Assembly (NCBI GenBank): GCA_964353555.1
Contig: CAYGWM010000001.1
Span: forward strand, 62,001 to 126,000
DNA from: PR03 sp964353555
Lineage (GTDB): Bacteria; Myxococcota_A; UBA9160; PR03
Direction of reading: 5' to 3'
Length of the DNA stretch: 64,000 bases
Below, piece after piece: positions 18,821 through 28,052 of this stretch (positions within the stretch are counted from its first letter, which is position 1; every line of letters starts with the position of its first letter). The notes below the pieces were generated by a model. That model did not search any database and was not told the origin of the DNA. It was given only the letters and a program-made list of their open reading frames with translations. The position numbers and the translations under genes were made by a program.

Positions 18821-19105
18821 ATGGCATCGAGTGAGGCCGAGTGGGGCGGTATGCAGCAGCTGGGACTTCCGCGCTTCGTGCTGCGCGGCGCGCTCCGGCA
18901 CGGCATCCCGATGGCGATCGTGGTCGCGCTGCTGATCGAAGTGGTATCCGGAGGCACGTTCTCGCGTGAGCGCGTGACGAGCGCGGAGTTTCTCGGTCGC
19001 GCGCTGCTGTGCCTCGCGGTCTTCTCGGCGAGCGGTGCGATCTCGTCGTTCGCGCGCTGGAAGGCGGCCGAGTCACTGTTCGGAAAACGGGACCGAGAGG
19101 GCTAG
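18821..19105 (+). CDS. Small membrane protein, unrecognised
   Basis: A 94-residue protein with two hydrophobic segments (about 31-47 and 60-78) and an AGGAGG ribosome site 5-6 bases before the ATG. It lies 15 bases after the giant membrane protein and may be co-transcribed or a partner subunit. No family recognised. Confidence 0.55.
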   Translation: MASSEAEWGGMQQLGLPRFVLRGALRHGIPMAIVVALLIEVVSGGTFSRERVTSAEFLGRALLCLAVFSASGAISSFARWKAAESLFGKRDREG

Positions 19106-19136
19106 CCCTCCGCGTCTCGTCGGGTACGATCCGGCG

Positions 19137-19403
19137 ATGCCGGATCAACATCTCCGCGACACGCTCGAACAGCTCCACAAAGAGTTGCAGCAGGCCGGGA
19201 GCGTCGATGAGCGCTCCCGCGAGCTGCTGCGCGACGTGATGGACGACATTCACGCGATACTCGACCCCTCGGCCCCCGAGGCTCGCCCCGGCTCGCTGGT
19301 CGAGCGGCTGCGCGAGGCCGTCGACGACTTCGAAGAGTCGCATCCGGCGGTGACGGAAGCAGTGGGCCGCGTCATCGATGCGCTCGCGAAGATGGGGATC
19401 TGA
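19137..19403 (+). CDS. DUF4404 family protein
   Basis: An 88-residue soluble helical protein. LRDTLEQLHKELQQAGSVDE at the start, MDDIHAILD in the middle and the end AVDDFEESHPAVTEAVGRVI followed by DALAKMGI match DUF4404 along the full length. Function unknown; the family often sits beside stress or redox genes. It is three bases upstream of the HugZ-like gene. Confidence 0.8.
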   Translation: MPDQHLRDTLEQLHKELQQAGSVDERSRELLRDVMDDIHAILDPSAPEARPGSLVERLREAVDDFEESHPAVTEAVGRVIDALAKMGI

Positions 19404-19406
19404 TCG

Positions 19407-20123
19407 GTGACCGATGCCACGATCGCGGCAAAGGCGCGATCGCTGCTGCACAAGGTCGATGCCGGCGTGCTCTCGACGCATTCGCTCGCGATGCCCGGCT
19501 TTCCGTTCGGGTCGCTCGCGCCGTTCGCGATGACGCACGAAGGCCGCCCGTTGATCTACGTGAGTCGCATCGCCGAGCACACGCGCAATCTCGGCGCGAA
19601 TCGGCGCGCCTGTTTGACGGTGATCGAAGCGACGAGGGGGAACCGGCAGGCGCTGGGTCGCACCAGCCTGCTCGGCGAAGCGCACGAAGTTCCTGCGGCC
19701 GAGCGCGACGCCGCCGCGCAGCGCTACTTCGCGCTCTTTCCGGAGCAGCGCGCGTACGAAGAGTTCCATGACTTCGAGTTCTGGCGAATCGAACCCACGC
19801 GCGTGCGCTGGATCGGCGGCTTCGGCGAGATCCACTGGATCGAGCGCGATGCGTGGCTCGTCAGGGCGCCCGAGTGGGGCGCCGACGAGGCGTCGATCGC
19901 CCTGCACATGAACGACGATCACCACGATGCGATCGAGTCGATGTGCCGCCGCTTCCTCGACGCCGAGCCTGACGCGACACAGCTCGTCGCCGTCGATCCG
20001 GAAGGCTTTCACCTGCGCAACGCGGGCGCAATTCACTGGCTTCCGTTCGAGCACGCCTGTCACACCGCGCACGAGGTGCGGATGGAGATGGTGCGGCTCA
20101 CCAAGCAGGCGCGGGCCGCCTGA
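19407..20123 (+). CDS. HugZ-like haem utilisation / pyridoxamine-phosphate-oxidase-fold protein
   Basis: A 238-residue protein with an N-terminal split-barrel flavin-binding-like domain (residues 1-150; GVLSTHSLAMPGFPFGS start) and a C-terminal DUF2470-type domain containing LHMNDDHHDAIESMC, the signature of HugZ/HutZ haem-degrading proteins. The expected role is cytoplasmic haem binding and possibly oxidative release of iron. Start GTG at 19407, immediately after the DUF4404 gene. Confidence 0.8.
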   Translation: MTDATIAAKARSLLHKVDAGVLSTHSLAMPGFPFGSLAPFAMTHEGRPLIYVSRIAEHTRNLGANRRACLTVIEATRGNRQALGRTSLLGEAHEVPAAERDAAAQRYFALFPEQRAYEEFHDFEFWRIEPTRVRWIGGFGEIHWIERDAWLVRAPEWGADEASIALHMNDDHHDAIESMCRRFLDAEPDATQLVAVDPEGFHLRNAGAIHWLPFEHACHTAHEVRMEMVRLTKQARAA

Positions 20124-20205
20124 GATCGACCGGGTGCGGCGGCTCGCCGCTGCGGGCGGCGGACCGGCGAGGCTCGAGCTCGAGTCGGAGCTAAGCTGGC
20201 CGGGC

Positions 20206-20886
20206 ATGCGCCGCTACGTCCCGCTGATGCTGATCGCGTTCACGGCCGGCCTGTTCCTCGCCGGCCAACTGATCCGATCGCAGCTCGGCATCGAGATTTC
20301 GCAGGAGTCGATCCGCAATCTGGTCGACGGGCTGGGCTGGAAGGCCGGGGCGATCTTCGTCGGACTCGTCACGTTCCGGCAGTTCCTGTTCCTGCCGTCG
20401 ATGGTCGTGCTGCCGGTGGGCGGCATCGTATTCGGCGCCGAGATGGGAACCGTGCTCGGCGCAATCGGGATCCTCGGCTCGGCGCTGCTGAAGTACACGA
20501 TTGCGCGCGCACTCGGTCGGGAGTGGTTCAGGCCCTATTTTGGCGCCGCGGTCGACGCGTTCCAGCAGCGCGCCGCAGCGGCGGGACCCATGATCGTCGG
20601 GCTCGCCACCGCGCATCCGGCCGGGCCGATGTCACCGGTGTTCTGGGGCGCCGGCTTCGCCGCGTTGCCGGTGGTTTCGTTCGTGTTGGTCGTCGCGATC
20701 GCGGCTCCGGTGCGCGCGTTCGCGTACTCGTTCTTCGGCTCGACGTTGCTCGAGCCGGGCACGCCACGCTTCTGGATCGCGACCGTCGTGCTCGCTGCAG
20801 CGGCGCTCGCGCCGCTCGCCCACCCGGGCGTGCGCGAGCGGCTGATGCGCGCTGCGGGCCGCGGCAGCGCCGACACCGACGCATGA
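20206..20886 (+). CDS. TVP38/TMEM64 (DedA-like) membrane protein
   Basis: A 226-residue protein with about five hydrophobic segments. FLPSMVVLPVGGIVFGAEMG followed by TVLGAIGILGSALLKYTIAR is the re-entrant loop region of the SNARE-associated/VTT family, which contains lipid scramblase-like and undecaprenyl-phosphate transporters. Start ATG at 20206; the stop overlaps the next start (ATGA at 20883). Confidence 0.75.
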   Translation: MRRYVPLMLIAFTAGLFLAGQLIRSQLGIEISQESIRNLVDGLGWKAGAIFVGLVTFRQFLFLPSMVVLPVGGIVFGAEMGTVLGAIGILGSALLKYTIARALGREWFRPYFGAAVDAFQQRAAAAGPMIVGLATAHPAGPMSPVFWGAGFAALPVVSFVLVVAIAAPVRAFAYSFFGSTLLEPGTPRFWIATVVLAAAALAPLAHPGVRERLMRAAGRGSADTDA

Positions 20887-22673
20887 CTCCGTCGCGCACG
20901 CGTCTGCTACAGATCGCGCTGCTGTTCGCCGCCTCGATCGTGCTGGTCGCTGCGCTCTACGCGCGAGCGCTCCGCTACGAACTGGTCTGGATGGACGAGA
21001 CGGAGATCGGCGAGGGCGCAATCCTGCTCGGTCCCGGCGAATCGTGGACCTCGGCCTTTACGCGTCCGTTGCACCGTGGCGCGGGTGTGAACCCGTACTA
21101 TCGCCCGCTGCAGATCCTGGTCGCGACGGGGATCCACCGCATCGCGGGGCCGTCTCCGACAGCGTATCACGTCGCGCTGCTCGTCTTCGCGGTCGCGACC
21201 TGCACGGCCTTCGGCGCGCTCGCACTCTACTTGTGGGATAGCCTGCCGCTCGCGCTGCTCGCGATGGCGCTCGCCGCTGCGCACCCGGCGATGATCGAGT
21301 CGTGGGTGTGGATCTCGGGGCTGGGCGAAGCGATGGCTGCGTTCTTCGGGATCGCGAGCATCGCGCTCGGCTTGATCGCGCTGGCACCCGCCGGCCGCAT
21401 CCGTACCGGTTTCGCCGCTTTGTCGATGGCGTCGCTGGTGCTCGCGCTGTTCTCGAAGGAAAAGGCGGTCGCGACGCCGCTGCTGCTCGCGGTCGCATGG
21501 TTCGCGGCTGCGTTGCGGCACACGAGTCCGCGCGCGGTGTTCGAAGGTCGCGCGACGCTGCGCCGCGCGGCGCTGCTGGTCGGCGCGCAGGTCGCGATCG
21601 TCGTGCTCTACGTCATCCTGTGGCGACCGCTGATGCTCGGCCACGCACTCGTCGCGGCGCCGCCGATCGGCGGTGATCGCGTGACGCATCTGCTCTCGGC
21701 GGTAGCCGCTTGGCCGACGAGCTTCGCATGGCTCGTTGCGCCGCTGCACTCGTGCGCGAGCGATACGGTCGCGATCGTGCGCTCGTTTGGCGACGCGCGC
21801 GTCTGGCTCGGGCTGGCGATCCCGCTCGCGATGCTCGCGGCGGCGGCGCTCTGCGTGCTGCGGGGGAGACCGATCGCGGCGCTCGGTCTCGCCTGGATCT
21901 GGCTGGCGTTCCTGCCCACCGCGAACCTGTTCCCGCAGATTCACGCGCGTGCGGAGCGCTACCTGTTCTTGTCGGTCTTTGGCGCCGCGCTCGTGGTGGT
22001 CGATCTGCTCGATGCGTTCGCGGTCCGCGTCGCGCCGCGCGCGCGCGTGGCGGTCGCCGTGGCGGTCGGCGTCGTGCTGGCGCTCGGTCTCGCGGAGCGG
22101 ACCTGGATGCGCACGCCCGACTGGCAATCCACCGAGTCGCTGTTCCGCCGCGACGTCGCGCGCGATCCCGAATACTCCGAGGGCCGCTTCCACCTCGCGC
22201 GCACGCTCGTGCTCGAGCAGCGCAGCGGCGAAGCGGCGGCCGAACTCGTGAGCCTGCGCGAGCTGCGACCGGAGCGCAGCGGTCGTTGGGGCTACGTCAA
22301 CGAAATCGGAGTGCGCGAACTCGGCTGTGCCGTCGACCTGGCGCTCGGACGTCGCGCCGAGATCGTCGCGTCGTTCGAGGCCCTGGAGCGCAGCGCGCCG
22401 AGCGCCGCCGAAGATCCGGCGCTACGCAGCTGCGCCGCGCAGGCGCTCGAAGGCCTCGGCCAGACCGCCGAGGCGAACGCGCTCTACCAGCGCATCGTCG
22501 CGTCGCTCGCGAGCGAGCCGCCGGCCGCCGTGTCGCTCGCGCTCGCGCGCACCCACGCCAAACTCGGTCACCGCGACGAAGCCCAAGACTGGCTGAATCG
22601 CGCCGAACGCGACGGCCCCCGCGACCCCACCTTCAGCTTCCAACTCCACCAAGTAGAAAAACTCCTCCGCTAA
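20883..22673 (+). CDS. Multi-spanning membrane protein with C-terminal TPR domain
   Basis: A 596-residue protein. Residues 1-420 form about ten membrane helices with an extracytoplasmic first loop (VWMDETEIGEGAILLGPGES; the acidic DE pair resembles the catalytic acidic residues of GT-C glycosyltransferases). The last 150 residues are TPR-like helical repeats (RFHLARTLVLEQRSGEAAAE and GQTAEANALYQRIVASLASE). The layout fits TMTC/O-mannosyltransferase-like proteins that modify exported proteins or sugars; the activity is not shown. Start ATG overlaps the TVP38-like stop. Confidence 0.65.
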   Translation: MTPSRTRLLQIALLFAASIVLVAALYARALRYELVWMDETEIGEGAILLGPGESWTSAFTRPLHRGAGVNPYYRPLQILVATGIHRIAGPSPTAYHVALLVFAVATCTAFGALALYLWDSLPLALLAMALAAAHPAMIESWVWISGLGEAMAAFFGIASIALGLIALAPAGRIRTGFAALSMASLVLALFSKEKAVATPLLLAVAWFAAALRHTSPRAVFEGRATLRRAALLVGAQVAIVVLYVILWRPLMLGHALVAAPPIGGDRVTHLLSAVAAWPTSFAWLVAPLHSCASDTVAIVRSFGDARVWLGLAIPLAMLAAAALCVLRGRPIAALGLAWIWLAFLPTANLFPQIHARAERYLFLSVFGAALVVVDLLDAFAVRVAPRARVAVAVAVGVVLALGLAERTWMRTPDWQSTESLFRRDVARDPEYSEGRFHLARTLVLEQRSGEAAAELVSLRELRPERSGRWGYVNEIGVRELGCAVDLALGRRAEIVASFEALERSAPSAAEDPALRSCAAQALEGLGQTAEANALYQRIVASLASEPPAAVSLALARTHAKLGHRDEAQDWLNRAERDGPRDPTFSFQLHQVEKLLR

Positions 22674-22676
22674 CCT

Positions 22677-22754
22677 CGTTGCGTTGGGGACGTTCGTTGC
22701 GCGATGTGCGTTGGGGACGTTCGTTGCGGCGCAACGAACGTCCCCAACGCAACG
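22677..22754. repeat. REP-like element: 24-nt perfect inverted repeats with an internal hairpin
   Basis: Positions 22677-22700 and 22731-22754 are perfect 24-nt inverted repeats. A third, direct copy (22708-22727, GCGTTGGGGACGTTCGTTGC) pairs with 22731-22750 as a 20-bp hairpin with a three-base loop. The element sits in the 84 bases between two converging genes. It resembles REP palindromes linked to REP-associated tyrosine transposases; no such transposase is in this window. It could also block read-through transcription. Confidence 0.8.
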
Positions 22755-22757
22755 GGG

Positions 22758-23411
22758 TCAGGGGGTTTGGAGTTCGTGGATCGAGCCTTCGTCGGGGAAG
22801 TGGTCGAAGTAGCCGGTAAGGAGATCCTGGCCGGCGGCCCGGGTCAGCAGTGACGACGCGATCTCGCCGTGCGTGACGATGACGATCGCGTGGCCGGCGT
22901 ACTTCGTGGCGAGCTCGGCGATCGCGGCGCTCGCGCGGGAGTTGCCGTCCGCTAGCGACTCGCCGCCGGCCGGACGCGGATCCTTCTTTGCCTTCCAGTT
23001 CTTCATGCGCGCGCTGCCGCTCGCGGCGTTCGGGTCGCTGCCGCTGTCGAGCGTGCGGAACGACTCGCTGACGGTCGGTGCGCCGAGTTCGAGCGACTTT
23101 GCAATCGCGGCGGCGGTCTGTTGCGCGCGCCGAGCGGGCGACGAGTAAACGGCGACCACGTCACGCCCAGCCAGTTCCTTGCCGAGCGCCTCGGCGCGCG
23201 CGAGACCCTTCGGCGTCAGCGCATCGAGTTCGTCGTCTGACATCTGATGCGGGCGCAGCAGCGACGGCACGTTCTTCCACGCCTGGGCATGTCGCACGAC
23301 GAAGACGCGCAGTGTCGGCGCGGGCGCCGGCTGCTCGGCGACCGATCGCGCGGCCGTGAGCGTTACAGCAAACATCACGAAGAGCGCGCATGCGCATCGC
23401 TTCGATCTCAT
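22758..23411 (-). CDS. Exported histidine phosphatase (SixA/phosphoglycerate-mutase superfamily)
   Basis: A 217-residue protein beginning at ATG 23411 with a signal peptide (SKRCACALFVMFAVTLTAAR, cleaved after about residue 25). The catalytic RHA motif is in VFVVRHAQAWKN, the second His in VIVTHGE, and VYSSPARRAQQTA is typical of the family. It should be a periplasmic phosphatase of unknown substrate. Its ATG overlaps the stop of the truncated nucleotidyltransferase upstream (ATGA), so it is the last gene of that unit. Confidence 0.85.
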   Translation of the reverse strand: MRSKRCACALFVMFAVTLTAARSVAEQPAPAPTLRVFVVRHAQAWKNVPSLLRPHQMSDDELDALTPKGLARAEALGKELAGRDVVAVYSSPARRAQQTAAAIAKSLELGAPTVSESFRTLDSGSDPNAASGSARMKNWKAKKDPRPAGGESLADGNSRASAAIAELATKYAGHAIVIVTHGEIASSLLTRAAGQDLLTGYFDHFPDEGSIHELQTP

Positions 23412-23955
23412 CGTGATCTCCCTGCGCCTCGCGCATCGATATGGTCGAGATAGTGCAACGATGCCGTCTCGGCCGCACTGGACCGCTCGAGTGTCGCGCT
23501 TGTGCTGCGTTCGCGCAGCTCGCGATAGAGTGCGACGGTCGCATGCAGCGCACGCGTGCACGATGCTGGGTCATGCGCAGCGACGGTCGCTCGCAGCGCA
23601 TCGACGTAGCCAGGCGCGGCAGATTCGACGCGCCGCAATCCGTTCGGCTGCGCGCCCTCGAGCTGCAGCGCGAGCGGGCCGAGCACGCGCGCGCGCACGT
23701 AGCCGAGTCCGTCTAGCGCCTCGAAGAGTTCGCCCCGCGCGATCTTGCCTGCGAGGTAATGGATCCACGTCCAGATGCGGTCCTCGATCCACTGGAGGTC
23801 GGGCGCGGGATAGACGGCGCGCTTGGCGGCAAACGTTGCAGAGAGTCGACCTTCGCGTTCCCACAGCACGACACACTCGTCGACCCGGTGGGCGGCATCC
23901 GGCGGCGCGACAAACTTCAGATCGACGTGCAGCAACGGCGGTCCGTACAGGCAGA

Positions 23956-23971
<16 letters not shown>
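23408..23971 (-). pseudogene. C-terminal remnant of a nucleotidyltransferase-like gene
   Basis: From 23971 the frame encodes EPRLLICLYGPPLLHVDLKF and APDLQWIEDRIWTWIHYLAG, recognisable as the C-terminal part of bacterial nucleotidyltransferase-fold proteins. There is no N-terminal catalytic half. Further upstream the frame is only a shadow of the PQQ dehydrogenase gene. The remaining 187 residues appear to be intact to the stop, which overlaps the phosphatase start. Assigning the family rests on recall of these motifs, so it is moderate; the absence of a proper 5' end is clear. Confidence 0.55.
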
Positions 23972-26001
<2,030 letters not shown>

Positions 26002-26067
26002 GGCGCCCTCCTCACAGAATCGGATTCGAAGCGGGCGCCATCATACCTCGCCTACGCATGCCGGCGA

Positions 26068-26454
26068 TCAGGCGATTCCGACCCGGTCGAGCACGATCTC
26101 GACGAGCAGATCATGCCCGCCGAGCGGCTCGGTGATGCGAACGCGCACGCCGCGATGCTTGCGCGCCGCCGCGCGTGCCAGCGACGGGACGTCGCGCCGG
26201 CTGTGGACGCCGGGCGCCAGGAAGTACGGGTGCACGACGATCTCGCGCGCACCGTCCGCGATGCAGGCATCGATCGCCTCGTCGATCGTCGGCGCCGCGA
26301 GCTCCATGTGGGCGAAGTGCACGATGCAGCCCGGCAGTCGGCGGCGCAGCTTGCGCGCGAGTGTCGCCACGACGCGATTTGCGGCCGGCGAGCGCGAGCC
26401 GTGATCGACGAGCACGATCGCGCGCCGCGTCGGCCTCACCGCGCGCTGGCTCAC
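26068..26454 (-). CDS. Short sirohydrochlorin chelatase-like protein (CbiX family)
   Basis: A 128-residue single-domain chelatase. The metal-binding His residues are in VDHGSRSPAAN and VHPYFLAPGVHSRRD, and MELAAPTIDEAIDACIADGA is typical. Relatives insert cobalt, nickel or iron into sirohydrochlorin. No other cobalamin or sirohaem gene is near. Start GTG at 26454 overlaps the stop of the ferredoxin gene (GTGA). Confidence 0.85.
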   Translation of the reverse strand: MSQRAVRPTRRAIVLVDHGSRSPAANRVVATLARKLRRRLPGCIVHFAHMELAAPTIDEAIDACIADGAREIVVHPYFLAPGVHSRRDVPSLARAAARKHRGVRVRITEPLGGHDLLVEIVLDRVGIA

Positions 26455-26738
26455 CAATACGACGCGCTGACGGTGACGTCGCCGCGGATCTCCGCACGAC
26501 ATGCGAGGCGCAGTTCCGCGTCGACGCGATTGCGGCGCTTGATCCGAGTTTCGTCCGGCATTTCGGGAGAAAGATGCTCGCTGCCGCCGATGACACGCAG
26601 AGCGCACTTCGAACAGACGCCTTCTGCGCCGCAGCTGCGGGCAATCGGCAGGCCCGCAGCGATCGCGGCATCGAGGAGGGTGGTCCCCGGGGGCGGCTCG
26701 ATTTCGAGACCAGAGGGCATGAAACGGACGCGATGCAC
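26451..26738 (-). CDS. [2Fe-2S] ferredoxin
   Basis: A 95-residue adrenodoxin/plant-type ferredoxin fold. Cluster ligands are Cys36, Cys42, Cys45 and Cys80 in SCGAEGVCSKC and RLACRAE (CX5CX2CX34C). It is an electron carrier whose partner is not obvious. It is translationally coupled to the chelatase gene, which hints at a redox step in tetrapyrrole or metal handling. Confidence 0.9.
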   Translation of the reverse strand: MHRVRFMPSGLEIEPPPGTTLLDAAIAAGLPIARSCGAEGVCSKCALRVIGGSEHLSPEMPDETRIKRRNRVDAELRLACRAEIRGDVTVSASYW

Positions 26739-26810
26739 GAGTGCAGCATACCGCGCGACCGATGCGAAACCTCTGGGCGTCCCGCGGTCGCTCTTCTAAG
26801 CTCGCGGCCC

Positions 26811-27536
26811 ATGGGCACCGCCGCGATCGTCGTGATTGGCAACGAGATCCTCTCCGGCAAGGTGGTGGACACGAACTCGCCGTATCTCTGTCGCGAACTG
26901 CGCGGGCTCGGCGTCGATGTGTTGCGCATCGTCGTGATTCCCGACGACATCGACACGATTGCTAACGAGGTGCGCGTCGCGAGCGACGCGCACGACTTCG
27001 TCTTCACGTCGGGCGGCGTCGGTCCGACCCACGACGACATGACGATGGACGGCATCGCGAAGGCCTTCGGCGTGCCGATCGAGGTCAACGAGGCGGTCGT
27101 CGCGCGCATCGAACGCGCGGTGGGTCAGCCCGCGAATGCGAGCCAGCGCAAGATGGCGTCGCTTCCGGCGGGTGCGCTGCTGATCGATGCCGGGGATCTG
27201 TGGTTCCCGGTCGTCGTGATCGAGAACGTCCACATCTTCCCGGGCATCCCGGAGCTGCTGCAGAAGAAGTTCGAATCGATCCGGGCGCGCTTCCAGGGTG
27301 TTCCGTTCGTGTTGCGGCGCGTCTACGTGCGCAGCCGCGAGAGCGACATCGCCGACGAGCTGAACGCGCTGCTCGAGGCGTATCCGGAGCTGATGCTCGG
27401 TTCGTATCCGCGGATCCGCGAGACCGAGTACCACGTGCTGCTGACGCTCGAGTCGCGCGACGCGGACTACGTGAAGAGCGCGCTCGACACGCTGCTCGCG
27501 CGGCTGCCGGCCGGCGTCATCCACAAAGTGGAGTGA
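26811..27536 (+). CDS. CinA-like / molybdopterin-binding domain protein
   Basis: A 241-residue protein beginning MGTAAIVVIGNEILSGKVVD. It has the MoCF-biosynthesis fold with FVFTSGGVGPTHDDMTMDGI (residues 63-82). It lacks the amidohydrolase (CinA C-terminal) domain of full CinA and equals the N-terminal module. Relatives are nicotinamide-nucleotide or FAD-related hydrolases; the activity here is unknown. The stop overlaps the next GTG (27533). Confidence 0.8.
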   Translation: MGTAAIVVIGNEILSGKVVDTNSPYLCRELRGLGVDVLRIVVIPDDIDTIANEVRVASDAHDFVFTSGGVGPTHDDMTMDGIAKAFGVPIEVNEAVVARIERAVGQPANASQRKMASLPAGALLIDAGDLWFPVVVIENVHIFPGIPELLQKKFESIRARFQGVPFVLRRVYVRSRESDIADELNALLEAYPELMLGSYPRIRETEYHVLLTLESRDADYVKSALDTLLARLPAGVIHKVE

Positions 27537-27976
27537 GCGACCCGGCGTCGCACGACGCGGTGACCCGCGCGCTGGCCTATGGCCACCCGCTGTGGATGAG
27601 CGTGGCGCTCGCGACGGCGGCGCTGGCGGCGCGCTCGGGTCTGCGGATGCGGCGCGCGCGGCGACTCGGCACGCGACGCGATCCCGGCGACCGCGCGCGT
27701 CACTTGCGTACCGCCAAGACGGCCGTCGCGCTGATCGCGTTCGGCGCAGCGGGCGGACCGCTGTCGATGGTGTGGCTGCGCGGTCGTGAGCCGTTCGAGA
27801 CCGCGCACGCCGCCGTCGCGCTGCTCGCGTTTGCGCTGTTCCTCATCACGGCCTGGCTTGGACGCGGGCTCGAGCACGGGCGCGGTCGTTTGCGGGGTGC
27901 GCACGCGCTCGTCGCTGCGCTCGCGCTGCTCTGCGCGGGGGTCGCTGCGGTGACGGGCTTCGTGCTGCTGCCCTGA
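27533..27976 (+). CDS. Four-helix membrane protein, DUF4079/cytochrome-b561-like
   Basis: A 147-residue protein with hydrophobic segments at about 14-32, 60-80, 88-108 and 120-145. YGHPLWMSVALATAALAARS and later FETAHAAVALLAFALF place His residues within helices in the manner of b561-type haem-binding proteins or DUF4079. Haem binding is inferred only from this pattern. Start GTG overlaps the CinA-like stop. A perfect terminator hairpin follows 22 bases after the stop. Confidence 0.55.
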   Translation: MSDPASHDAVTRALAYGHPLWMSVALATAALAARSGLRMRRARRLGTRRDPGDRARHLRTAKTAVALIAFGAAGGPLSMVWLRGREPFETAHAAVALLAFALFLITAWLGRGLEHGRGRLRGAHALVAALALLCAGVAAVTGFVLLP

Positions 27977-27998
27977 TCCTTGCGCGTTGCCAGAAAAG

Positions 27999-28032
27999 AA
28001 GAAGGGCGTCGGCGCGCGCCGACGCCCTTCTT
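27999..28032. terminator. Bidirectional 17-bp terminator hairpin
   Basis: 34-nt perfect palindrome (left arm AAGAAGGGCGTCGGCGC) between two convergent genes, with A-rich sequence (AGAAAAG) before it, so that each strand reads a GC stem with a T-containing flank. It should terminate both the + strand CinA-like unit and the - strand lipoprotein gene. Confidence 0.8.
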
Positions 28033-28052
28033 AGTCGAACTTCCCGGCCTTG

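Noticed and set aside
16206..18901. Alternative + and - strand frames inside the giant membrane protein gene
   Set aside because: They are arginine-rich shadow frames; the chosen frame has a signal peptide and clear membrane helices.
26002..26067. tRNA-like GGATTCGAAGCGGG upstream of the PQQ dehydrogenase
   Set aside because: No acceptor or other arms pair around it; it is the leader of the dehydrogenase gene.
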